Positions 1 to 10,111 of a stretch of 64,000 nt of DNA are shown here, one piece after another. Location of the stretch: positions 5,518,001 to 5,582,000 of the forward strand of contig JACDQD010000103.1 of the NCBI GenBank assembly GCA_019843655.1. The letters run 5' to 3'. Below the pieces are notes generated by a model that was not told the origin of the DNA, made no database searches, and was given only the letters and a program-made list of their open reading frames with translations. Numbering within the stretch: position 1 is the stretch's first letter; each line of letters begins with the position of its first letter. The stretch comes from Lethocerus indicus. Its lineage: Eukaryota; Arthropoda; Insecta; Hemiptera; Belostomatidae. Both the position numbers and the translations under genes were made by a program.

Positions 1-2351
1 ATTAGCACTTTCTTATACTTTATAGTTTAGCAACACGCGCGAAATTCTCGAGACGTTAGTTAAAATACATTTTACATAGTTTTTCAACAATTAAATGCGG
101 TTACTGACTATTAAAAGTTCAAAAAATCTTAAATAAAACATTATTCTCATCTTATAATTTAAATTCTGTTTTAACCTACAGCCGCTATTTATGTTGCATA
201 TAACCATGGCATGTTTCTTGTAGTTAGCATAGAAGGATTAGTAGAAACTATTACCTGTTAAAAATTTCAGCTTATTGTAAAGAAATGCAATTTTTTTCTT
301 GGTCTCCCTAAAACACAACCACTGAAGAACTCCGACTAATAAAAACCTACAAAATTAAATTTTACTTTCCAAAAACGTTGTATTTTCGGCTAGCGTTACA
401 GTCTTGGCACACCCCACACGTTAACAATTTCAGCTGGGACGATTGAAGCAAAACACGAAATATGAGCTGATTACACACAGTAGAATAGCAACAATTGGTG
501 AAAACCTGACGGCGTGCTTCTGAAACAATCCCCGGAGTATACGATATGAGTATTTTAAATATGGAGGATATCGATATTATCGGGGGGATGATATGAGAGC
601 CATTTAAAAATTCGTGGTCGGCGGCCACGACAAATTAGGCCGCGGTGAAAATATAAAACTCCTGTTAACGAGCACAATCGGAGCTCCCTCCTTTGTTTTG
701 CATTACATAAATTAAGATTTATCGAAGGGAACAGTTAGACGGCGGAATGCGCTTTCACGTCAAGCGCTGTGTGACGACCGGAGGGTCGGTTGTGGATAAT
801 TTTAAATTTTAAAACGTGCGATGATCTAAGCGTGAAGAACTTCAAGATTCGTCCTTGAAGGAACGTCTTCCAGGAAGCAGGATCCGTTTTACATCGAACG
901 CTTCGCCAAAAACATTAAAACCGAGACGTGAAGCTAATACGTTTAAATCCCGACATTTCCATAGTCATAACGTGACAAAAATTCACAAATCCTGCTATTT
1001 TACTTTCCAATAAAGTATAAAACAATAAATAATTACTATTCATACGTAATACTTTCTCTACTAATAGAACTAAATCTAAATACGTTAGTGAAGTCACTAA
1101 GACGTCCACCAAACTACAAATGGTAGTGTTTGTATTCCACCAATATTTTGTTGTTATATTATTAATTCTTAACCAAATATTCAGCGAATTAACGCTGTTA
1201 TGAATAAAACGTATATTACTCGCTGACTGTTAAACAATATTCCAAACAGGAAGCAGCTCATCTTGTTCAGTGTATTTTAATACTAAAAATTTTAGTGTTT
1301 TGGCGTGGTTTGGAATATCATTCTTGCGTTGTCTGTCCACACTATATGATTTTGCTCCATGTTAAACCGATTTTGGCTTCTCGCCAAATAAATTGCTGTA
1401 AGGTTAATCATCGATGACCGATACATGTGTGGAGGGGGCACACTAATGTACTGATTGGAATATTACTACAGACGGCGAAAAGCTGAAGTAGTTCTGGGAC
1501 CAACAGACAGTGGAGACTGGAGAACCGTAAGAATCATAGATGAAGGTCTTCAACTTCAATTTATATTCCCGAAGGTCGTTATATCCAATCCTTGGACGTA
1601 CCTTCTCTTGTTCTAAAATTCATGTAACTCCTTCTGTATCCTTCAAATTCCCCTCTTTTTTTGGAATATCTAGTCACTTCTGTAACATATAAATATCCAG
1701 TCAGAGTATGGATTTCAATTTTCCGAATCGCTCTTCTCCGAACACCCAAAACTTCCAGTTCAAACTATCCCAAACATAACAATAAGGCTTTGAGGTCTAA
1801 GAGAAGCCGTATGATAATACTATTTATTTTGATATTCGCTGATTATGTATTATGCCTATTATCCTATCTATTATGGTCTCTAGGGAGGGTAGGTTTTGTA
1901 TCGGTATTAAAATGAGTTTTCCCTTATTAGTCATTCCATAAGTAATTATTCCGATTTTCTTACGGTTTCTGGGGAGAAAGAGGGATAATCGAAAACGGAC
2001 AGTGAAACCGGTCGATTAGAATTCTTTTCCTAAAATTTTGAATTAGCGCTGAAAACTCATAACTCTGTATTGCGTGTTAGCGTTGCGCAAGCGATCAATC
2101 ATAAGTTCTCAAGAAATGCGTGAGGAGTTCTCATGATATAACGAGAGTAATAATAATGTAATTATAGTAGAAATGAATTCTAATGATTGATTTCGTGTAG
2201 GGGGAAGAAACCTATACTGCTCTAATGATGTAGGAAGCGAATAGGGCATGCCTTTCCACAGTGAGAGCTTTAAAAGGTACTTTTCAGAAATTAGAGATGA
2301 ATCTGAAATTTAATAAAACAAGGAATTGTATTTTTAATGTATACAAACATT

Positions 2352-2392
<41 letters not shown>

Positions 2393-2961
2393 TTTTTTTC
2401 GTTGGCATTTCAGGTAAACAAAGACGACTTTACAAACTTAATTTGCAGTCATTCAGGTAGATAGAATAAAAAATTCCTATTATAATTACGGTACAATTGC
2501 AATAAATAATTGCAATTGAAATTACAATAAATGCTTATCAAACGTGGCCCTGTGTTACATAAGAATTTATATGCGAGGTTTGTACAGATACAATAAACAG
2601 TAAGGCATATATAGTTTACAACCAAAAATTAATTTGTGTTAATTTACTTTCTTTATTTGAATCAAATTTGCTTAAACTTTAACACTTGTCCATTTCACGA
2701 ACAATCTGCAAGTTAGCTACTCTAGAAAGCCATGGTGAAAGTGCTTTCTTATTGCGTCACATGTATCCAACGCAGTTCGCATTTTGCAATTCAAATAATC
2801 GCCATTAATTTCTCGATTCGACTCTTGAAAAAAGGCATTCTTGATTTACACGATTTATCTAAAATTAAATGGAAAAAAATTGTGGAAAGTATAAATCCAT
2901 ATAAAGATGCAATTGGCCTACTTTAACGACACTCTGCGTAAAGGCATCGACTATGGGCTCA
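1..2961. other. No gene seen downstream of gene 1 (distal)
   Basis: Only a (TA)n tract (2354-2390) and short unsupported open frames. The 84-codon plus-strand frame at 1661-1915 has no recognisable domain or splice context. Confidence 0.6.
2354..2390. repeat. (TA)n microsatellite
   Basis: Uninterrupted TA dinucleotide tract of about 37 bp. Confidence 0.97.
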
Positions 2962-3345
2962 TTATAACATTTGTCTAACCAGATTCAAATTAGGGCCATA
3001 ATTATACACGCCATACAGTAGATTCACCAAAATGTATTTCAGCCGTAATGAACTTGTGACAAGGAAATTATTCAAAAAATTTATGTTACCCATCATTTGA
3101 AATGTGCCATCAAAAGAAGAAATGGCTAAATAATTATGATGAGGATTTTTGTGTTTTATCCAAGTATTACAGTCTGAATATAATAAAGGGAGCCAGTGAG
3201 ACCTGGTCTGGTGGATCACTACTAGGATATGATATCTTAAATTAATAATAAAAAAATGTCGCTTACAAAAGCCTTTTTGTATTGCCTCAAGCCTACTTGA
3301 GGGTGACATCCAAATATTCAAAATAAATACAATTATTAATACCAT
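2962..3345 (-). mobile_element. Degraded LINE reverse-transcriptase C-terminal relic
   Basis: A 127-codon open frame, unexpectedly long for this AT-rich DNA. It has WMSPSSRLEAIQKGFCKR near its start, resembling the W-x-P...IExxQ+xF(L)R segment after the RT domain in I/R1/CR1-type LINEs. Near its end it has MGNINF...SLRLKYI...YGVYNYGPN, resembling the INF.VP..SLR...F....RTNYG.NSP tail of such elements. No palm or endonuclease motifs are visible. The match is by pattern only and the clade is uncertain. Confidence 0.5.
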
Positions 3346-3896
3346 AAAAACTCTATATTACTAAATTATAGCATGGGGAAGTGAATATTTTCAAAGAAAA
3401 GAGTCTTCAATTATATCACTGTATATTTAGCATTTCTAATAACTTCACCATATTGAGAATGATATAGATAATATATACAGATCTAGCAGCCGCTCAGAGT
3501 AATCTCCATGTACAAATAAATGAACTATTCTAGGCTATATATTTACAGAGTTGAAAAGTATAAAATTACAAGTAATACTGCTATATTATACAAAAACAAG
3601 AAATATTTACAACAAAAATAATATTATTCTAATTACATGTACACAATGATTAAACTTACATACTTAAAATTATAACATACAAGTCTTTTCTATCATATAT
3701 TCAATTCCCTCAAATTCAAGAAATTGAATATAGTCACTTATCATCATAATACCTGTTTTCAATTTTATTCATGTATCACTCTTTCCATCATATATTCTAT
3801 CACATAATAACATTTTAAAACACTTATGACATGCAGTATTAATCATACTATAAGTATAGTTTCTTACATACCACAATTTTTATCAAATAAATATTT

Positions 3897-3955
<59 letters not shown>

Positions 3956-4566
3956 CTGAACATTAATACAGTAGGATCATATCAATAACTGCAATTAAAT
4001 ATAGATTTTCACAGTTGAGTCTCTCTCCCTATCTGACTACAAATATATATAAATGCAATTGGTACACTTTCATTTAATTGTACATTTCATTGTCATGAAT
4101 CAATTTTAACCTCTTATATCATGACAGCATCTCCCTGCAAAAATTAAAATGGCTTTGTGAAGTGTAGAAGTAAAATAAAGGAACAACTTAAATTATTTAT
4201 ATTGCACAAGTGAATTATATAATTATTGCAGTTAAATTATACTAAATATTATTTTCTTCGTAATTGAACTGTACATAATATTTGAAAGCATAAGAGTTTT
4301 GGCTGATTTCTAAAGAACTTAATAAATCTGCATGTAGCACTGGTTCAATAGCATAACAGGAATATTCCATCTATATTTAGATGTGTAGCTTAAATGCCAA
4401 ACTTAATTATATCCACAAATATAAATTATTTTATACACAAATACATATATTGTAATTTAAATATTCCATCTTATAATCGGATCTAGAATTTTTACAATTA
4501 TCTGATCAATTATATTTCAAAGGTACACAAAACCCCCTTTGAGTGATATTATCACTCAAGTGATTT
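3346..4566. other. AT-rich 3' flank of gene 1
   Basis: Very AT-rich, no coding signal. Minus-strand AATAAA signals occur at 4957-4952 (between the exon 10 donor and the possible extra exon) and at 3769-3764, either of which could serve gene 1 transcripts. Confidence 0.45.
3903..3952. repeat. (TA)n microsatellite
   Basis: Uninterrupted TA tract of 50 bp in the AT-rich 3' flank of gene 1. Confidence 0.97.
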
Positions 4567-4635
4567 TCAGTTTTCCACTTGCCACTTGTTCATCAACTTG
4601 TTGAATTTTGGCTGTTCACCATCATTATTTGCAGT
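4567..4635 (-). CDS. Possible readthrough or formerly coding C-terminal exon of gene 1
   Basis: Acceptor tttctgatag (AG at 4637-4636) opens a 69-nt frame of 22 codons plus TGA, beginning TANNDGEQPKFNKLMNKW. It is in the same phase as the donor after exon 10. Without the TGA at 5075-5073, the tail would continue across this junction in frame. As annotated it would be 3' UTR. It looks like a normal hydrophilic C-terminus but has no diagnostic motif, so its coding status is inferred. Confidence 0.4.
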   Translation of the reverse strand, partial: TANNDGEQPKFNKLMNKWQVEN

Positions 4636-5072
4636 CTATCAGAAATAAAAAAAATACTAATGTTTACTACTGATGAAGTGCAAAGATAAATGCTATAACA
4701 AATTTTATGGGTATGTGGATAAAGAAATCAATAAAACAGATTTAAAGAAAGAATAATAAATTTATGATATTATTGAGCCTCATAAATAAATAAAGAGGAA
4801 AAATGTAAGACATTAATAATTATTACTTAGAGTATTATTAACATCAACTAAAAATATTATTTGAGCATTAATTAAAATAATATATAATAAATAATAATGT
4901 CACTAAAATAAGCATTAACAGCAGTAACTTACCTTATAATGTAAAAATAGATTTATTATTGCATTATTAGTACATTAATTGTAATCAAGTTGGATTATAA
5001 GAATTAATTTCATTACGTAATTTTTGAAAACAGAACTAAGAAATAGGTATAATGTGAATTAATAGTTACCTC

Positions 5073-5219
5073 TCAGCTGTCCTGATTCAGTTCAATATCT
5101 TGAAGGGTGTCAACTAATCCAGCACCATTTCCTGTCTCCGGAAGGAGCAAAACACTGGCACCACCAATTACACCACAAACACCAAGAATACCCATTGGCA
5201 TATTCACATTCATACCGGC
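5073..5219 (-). CDS. Gene 1 exon: TM12 and C-terminus with stop
   Basis: Phase 0 in, 48 codons plus TGA (5075-5073). It encodes TM12 and LLLPETGNGAG, a weak form of the family LPET...DxEN tail. One codon (GAG) after the stop there is a donor, GTAACT, at 5069-5064, giving a 150-nt exon of phase 0 if the exon is spliced onward. Confidence 0.92.
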   Translation of the reverse strand, partial: AGMNVNMPMGILGVCGVIGGASVLLLPETGNGAGLVDTLQDIELNQDS

Positions 5220-8200
5220 CTATATGAAAAGGAAGAATATATAAATAAGAAATATGTATATAAATATCATACCATGTAGCTAAATTAGTTATTGACTAAC
5301 AGTTCCTTGTGTTCCCGTATAGCAGATTTTGTTTTTAGTACTATCAACAGTTCATACTACTCTATCTAAGGAAAACAACTATTATAAGAAGATTATCAGA
5401 GAATCAGGAGCTAGGTTATAATATTAGCAGGAGCTAATATTATATATTAGCTACCCTGGTAATACCTATAGGGGAACAAACATAATCCCAAAAGGATTAA
5501 CGAAAGTCACTCTTGCTCCCATGATGATTATGGAATTAAAATCTCACCATATTCCAAAGGTAGGGAACCAACATGAGTGCCACCCCTGCTGGTACATTTG
5601 AAGATCCAACTCCTAGATTTCTCATTATAGTTGGAAAAAGTTCAGCAGTAAAAACAGGCATCACTACATTGGAAGATGATATGCAAAACTTTCCAATCAT
5701 GGCGAACGTTATTGTGAGCCAGGCGTACTCGTCTGAAATTAGACAAATTATCTTGAGATTTTGGAAATTAATATTTTCCAACATAATAAATAGGCAATAT
5801 TTCTACCTCAAAAAATATATTTCTACTACTTAAATTGTTGGATATTTAATCACCTTTTTGACACAGGATTGTTAAAAGGCAGGCAATGCCAGAACCGATC
5901 ATTGTCAGGCATAAAGGCCATCTCCTCCCCATTTTCAGTAGAAATATAATACTGACAGCTATCGCTGGAAATTCTACAGCTCCTAAAAACAGTACAAACG
6001 TTGAACCATTTAACAAAAATTATGTCCTACTATTACACATGATCACCACACCTTTATATAGCAAAAATATGCGAAATTGCTAAAATGATATTCAATATGT
6101 TAATATAGAATTTAAGCTTCTGTAATATATTGAATGTCTTATAGTTACCAGAAATAATAGAATTCACATAAACGTTGCCACCGAGGTTCGAGAGATTGAG
6201 GACAAGACCATAGTAGACAATGTACACACAGAACCAGACAACATAGAGAATTAGTGAAATTTTTCTAATTTTTGGAGTTTTGAACAGGTCCATTACACCA
6301 ACTTTCGGAGGATCTTCAATGTCCACTTTTGAAATACTCTAGAATAAATAAATAAGATATAAACAGAGTGTAATATATATTTAGTAATGCTTCAAAATTA
6401 TATACTGAGTACATGGCACGTAACGACTTTACATGTCTTGATTTAGTCCAAAATAAAACATATATTTATATATTATCACCAGTTTTATTTTTAAATAAAT
6501 GCTACAATAATTGTTTTTTCGAAGCTTATAAATTTCATTGATTTACTTGTTTTAAAATTTTGTCGGCATTCGCTGGTAGGTCCTTCTTGTTGAATCTTGA
6601 AGCCTCTTCCAAAACTTTCATGGCCTTATCAACTTTACCCATTGTGAGGAGCCATCTCGGTGATTCAGGAAGTATCCTTAACAAATTACATATATGAATT
6701 ACATATTGAATAATACCGAATTACATAATCATCACCGAAAAAAATTAGTTATACATGTAATTGATCTTGATATAACTGATGCATTCTTTCTATATAAAAT
6801 GTTTAGTTATTCGCAAATATTCCACTCTATCGGCGCTACATTATTTATAGTATATCACTTATTAGGATAATAAATGATTCTTTCTTACCACCAAAGGAAG
6901 AGAAAACAAACAGCAGGAAGAGTAATTGCTAATTGGAGTTCCCTCCAACCTTTAATATAATAGGCAACTCCAGATATGGCTATATAACTCAGTGGAAGCG
7001 GGAACAAATAAGATACTCCAGATATTGTGAGCCATTTTCCTCCCACAAGTTCCATACCTAAATTGATTAAAAGTTTATATCATTAATAGACAATTTAAAT
7101 ATTTTTTATTACTTAATGTTAAAAATAAGCTAATTTGTATGCACAATTATGCATTCACGTATTCACAAAAAATCATTATTTTTGTTCATATCCACATAAA
7201 AATAAATATTACCAGAGAAAAATCATTTTTCACTTACACAGGACAAATCCACTGAAAACAATGCTCACACAGAAGAATCCCAGAACGCCCCTAAGAATCA
7301 AATAAAATAAAAACCATGGTGTCATGGCTACCATTGTTCCCAAAATCACCTGAGCCAGCAAGGAGACCATGAGGGTCTTTTTCCTCCCAAACCTGAAACA
7401 AGAAAAGCATATTTTAGAGTTACAAAACTTCAGTGTCATGTAGAACTGCAAGGCACACTTGTAAAACTGTTGGTTAATACAATTCCTATTCAGTTGCTTG
7501 AATAATTCTAAATTAAATAAGAACATCTGCCTAAGCTCTGGATGAAGTACCTTTCATCGATTTCCAAAGAACAATTTAGGTTTTTAATTATGGGATGGAA
7601 CCCAAGGAAGGGAAACACCCTTCCTGAGATCGTCGTTTGCTGGTTAAAAATTCCTTCCAGTTTCCTGGTCAGAATTATTAGAATAATTATTTATAGCTAC
7701 CTGTCCGATATGAGACCAGAAGCGAGACCTCCGATTGCAACTCCCAAAAGGAACATCATTTCTGCCAAATTGCTCAGCTGTTTCCTCTCGCAAACCAAAT
7801 CCCACTGTAACAGCGTGTGAAAGGTTTAAAATATGAAATAACTCAATATAAATAAAAATATGAAAAACAACGAAATTGAGAAGGGCTTTTATAAATAATA
7901 TTGATCGGTTGACGCAGTGGAGAGCAAGTACAATGCGTTTAAAATATACAATAATAAATTTGGAATAATTAGTATAATTTATAATCTATATTTTTGAAAT
8001 GAAAAAATGCTCGTCACTAAGTCTAGTAAATGACAAAAAGGCAGTGGGTAAAGCAGTATTCCTGTTGATGGTACTTTTTTTATATCGGTTAATAATATCA
8101 CCTTCAGTGTCCAATCATAGTACGAAATCGCAAACCATAAATTATAATAGTGTTTGCAATGATTATCTCTATTGAGCCTAACAGATACGAGTGTCAAACA

Positions 8201-8226
8201 GGTCAATGGAGTCAAACAGGGAATAT

Positions 8227-8290
<64 letters not shown>

Positions 8291-10100
8291 ATATATAGAA
8301 AGAAAGAAAGGAAGACAGAGAGAGATAATTATACTTTCTTCCCGATACAGATTAAATATATTTTCGGTAAAATATATTAATAGGACCAAGGGTTAGTTCT
8401 CGTGATGAAGTTGCACGTTTCAAATCTGCGGATGCGAAGAAGCCTCAATTGGTCGCTGTACGCGGTGTTTATTATGATTGAGCGTTTCGTAGATCCTTCG
8501 AGAATTACCATTTTCAACGAATGTAGACGCCGGTTTTAATATTTCCTTGGGGCACAGTCCAGCGGGGTTCGTTAAAGGACCATTCGCCGTTTGGCCCAGT
8601 GATGAACTATTGTTAAATCTGAGCCAGACCGAACCGCACATTAGCATGACAATATTTCGGCGAAGGCCGGGGAAAAACCGATCTCGGTTACGAAATTTAA
8701 AATTGGTACTTGTGTAGTCACCTCGCTAATTATAGTTTCCCCGAAAGGTATAGTGTCGTATTCCCAGTTGGTGCAGGTTCTCGTCGAATCTGTGGTCACG
8801 TTCTCAGTCGTGATCTCGAAGTAGGGTTGGCTGAAATTCAGATCCTTGATGACACACGGGTTGTATAGTTCCTTTCCGTCCTGAAACCATGAACAATAGA
8901 TAATCTCGAGATCCTAATTTAAAAACAAGTACTGAAAAAGGTAAAATATACTGAATACTGTCTGATGGGGAAAGGTGGAACTTTATGAACAATTACCAAT
9001 AGACATTTTGATTTCTATTGACATAATATTCGTTTGTTTCGACACATTAATTCCTCAATATTGTTTTTACTATTTGATAAACGGCACAATTGGATACTGC
9101 ATGCTATTGTGTGATAAGATAAATGTTAGGATAACTGTGATAAATAGTGGAGTGAAGAAGACTACGAGGCAGTGCCTGTGGCCAGATATCTAAACGAGGA
9201 ATAATTATTATAGCTATCGATTATAAATAATGAATTTGATCGAGGAAAAGAGCAATCGGACCAATTATCTGGGACAGTCAACAAATATTTTAGATAGGAA
9301 TTTGCATAATTATACGATTGGGCCTTGGAAACAAATTGGAATGTGTTTGTCCTACCAGGTTCAGGAGTTTCGTACAGAAGTACTTCATAGTGATAACAAG
9401 AATAAAAAATTGAATAATATAATCATTTGTGAATAGGGAATGAATAATTTAATTTTGCGGCGGGATTTACTCTTACAATCATCCGTTAGACCCGTTTCGA
9501 CTTGACCGTTAGATATATGCTACATTGGCAACTGTCGTGCGTAGGAATGCAAATAAAAACTTAAATTTTCATTCGGCCGCAATATTTATATCTTTTAATA
9601 TATAGATACATCAGAATATATCTGATGAGATGCTTTACTATATTTACTGAATATTATTTGAGTTCTTCATCAGTTTGACAAAATTCTACGAATTTTCGAT
9701 ATCACTTTGCCCCTGATTAAATGGAGCGAAGGCTTCCACTCACCATTCCAATCGTAGTTGTTCCAGTGATGTTCTTCCAGAGGTCGACTGGTATATGCCT
9801 GAGGTGGAGGGGCCTGGCGCACCAGAAGGGCGGGTCGGCGGCCTCGAAGGTGGGCGCGAAGATGTGGAAAGTGCACGGAGCGTTGAACAGCGACAGAAGG
9901 AAGGTGAGCAGCAGCTGCCACCTACCGAAGTCGCCTATGCACTGGGAAATCGGGTCCTGGGCCTGTCCCTGGTTCTTCTCAGGTTTCTGCTGCTTCTCGG
10001 GCTGCTGATGCTGAAGAGGGAGGCCGTTGCTCGTCATCGACGTCGGCGAATTGGCGGATATCGTCTTGGCTCCCTCGACGGGAGTTCCGGTCGCCGTCAT
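5073..10100 (-). CDS. SLC22-family organic cation/carcinine-type transporter, ten-exon core gene
   Basis: This is a multi-pass major facilitator superfamily carrier of the plasma membrane, predicted to move small organic cations, amines or zwitterions. Exons (minus strand) are 10100-9744, 8880-8722, 7804-7701, 7392-7238, 7057-6889, 6676-6547, 6338-6149, 5982-5854, 5732-5548 and 5219-5073. All have GT-AG borders and compatible phases, and sum to 1725 nt (574 residues plus stop), the usual SLC22 length. Landmarks in order: IGDFGRWQ before TM1 (about 55-62), a large extracellular loop (83-185) with N-glycosylation sites at N110, N134 and N146, WDLVCER (173-179), DRFGRKK (206-212), LPESPRWLL (317-325), YYGLVLNLSN (400-409), AELFPT (494-499) and LPET (552-555). 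Orthology to Drosophila CarT or another named member is not established, and the substrate is unknown. An upstream exon at 50524-50605 probably extends the N-terminus. The stop at 5075-5073 lies 3 nt before a splice donor, and a further in-frame exon follows. Confidence 0.94.
5548..5732 (-). CDS. Gene 1 exon: TM10, ELFPT motif, TM11
   Basis: 185 nt, phase 1 in and phase 0 out. It carries TAELFPTIMRNLGVG (493-507). The next positions read SSNVPAGVALM where many SLC22 members, and gene 2 here, have a Ser-Arg-Val/Leu-Gly motif in TM11. The conserved arginine position is therefore glycine in this protein. Confidence 0.93.
5854..5982 (-). CDS. Gene 1 exon: TM8 and TM9
   Basis: 129 nt, phase 1 at both ends. 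It encodes AVEFPAIAV, then KMGRRWPL, the loop 8-9 repeat of the MFS GRR motif, and TM9. The homologous exon of gene 2 (57574-57446) has exactly the same length and phases. Confidence 0.93.
6149..6338 (-). CDS. Gene 1 exon: loop end and TM7
   Basis: 190 nt, phase 0 in and phase 1 out, acceptor ttattctag. It carries MDLFKTPKIRK, the loop before TM7, then TM7 with FCVYIVYYGLVLNLSNLGGN, a strongly family-typical stretch. Confidence 0.93.
6547..6676 (-). CDS. Gene 1 exon: ESPRWL motif and large cytosolic loop
   Basis: 130 nt, phase 2 in and phase 0 out. ILPESPRWLL (316-325) is the hallmark after TM6 in SLC22/sugar-transporter-like MFS proteins. The rest is the charged cytosolic loop between TM6 and TM7 (GKVDKAMKVLEEASRFN). 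Confidence 0.93.
6889..7057 (-). CDS. Gene 1 exon: TM5 and TM6
   Basis: 169 nt, phase 1 in and phase 2 out. It starts with MELVGGKW, the position of the conserved E-(x)-GxKWR stretch in SLC22 proteins, and then encodes two hydrophobic segments ending FLFLWW, just before LPESPRWLL. Confidence 0.93.
7238..7392 (-). CDS. Gene 1 exon: FGRKK signature, TM3 and TM4
   Basis: 155 nt, phase 2 in and phase 1 out (T then GTAAGTG). It completes the DRFGRKKTL signature (206-214), the cytosolic loop 2-3 motif common to the major facilitator superfamily, followed by TM3 and TM4 (RGVLGFFCVSIVFSGFVL). Confidence 0.93.
7701..7804 (-). CDS. Gene 1 exon: WDLVCER motif and TM2
   Basis: 104 nt, phase 0 in and phase 2 out (the Arg of DRFGRK is split, AG then G). 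It carries WDLVCERKQLSN, then TM2 with GVAIGGLASGLISD, the first half of the MFS loop 2-3 signature. The reading frame is open throughout. Confidence 0.93.
8229..8287. repeat. (AC)n microsatellite
   Basis: Uninterrupted AC tract of 59 bp in the gene 1 intron between the exons at 8722 and 7804, followed by an AG/AAAG-rich purine run. Confidence 0.97.
8722..8880 (-). CDS. Gene 1 exon: extracellular loop 1
   Basis: 53 codons, phase 0 at both ends, acceptor ggtttcag, donor GAG then GTGACT. It encodes the large extracellular loop between TM1 and TM2, with cysteines at 128 and 155 (likely disulphide partners with C94 and C177), glycosylation sites NFS (134) and NVT (146), and the family-typical C..WEYD...FG.TIISE ending that leads into WDLVCER in the next exon. 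Confidence 0.92.
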
Positions 10101-10111
10101 GACACGCCTGT
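9744..10111 (-). CDS. Gene 1 exon: cytosolic N-terminus, TM1, start of extracellular loop
   Basis: Bounded by an acceptor (tttccag, AG at 10113-10112) and a donor (ATG then GTGAGT), phase 0 out. The ATG at 10100 is 11 nt inside the exon, so either this ATG is the start (574 residues) or it is internal to a longer protein joined from 50524-50605. Residues 1-49 are a low-complexity Q/K/P/S/T tail. DPISQCIGDFGRWQ (49-62) is the family motif just before TM1 (about 60-82). C94 begins the set of extracellular loop cysteines. NIT at 110-112 is a glycosylation site. Confidence 0.92.

Noticed and set aside
4933..5035. Possible cassette exon with a strong donor (AAG then GTAAGTT) between gene 1 exon 10 and the extra exon
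   Set aside because: The implied upstream intron would be only about 34 nt and the frame stops after 16 codons. At most this is an alternative 3' UTR donor.
7979..8389. Open frames of 136 and 76 codons across the (AC)n tract
   Set aside because: They are products of the stop-free dinucleotide repeat (poly Val-Cys or Thr-His) inside a gene 1 intron.
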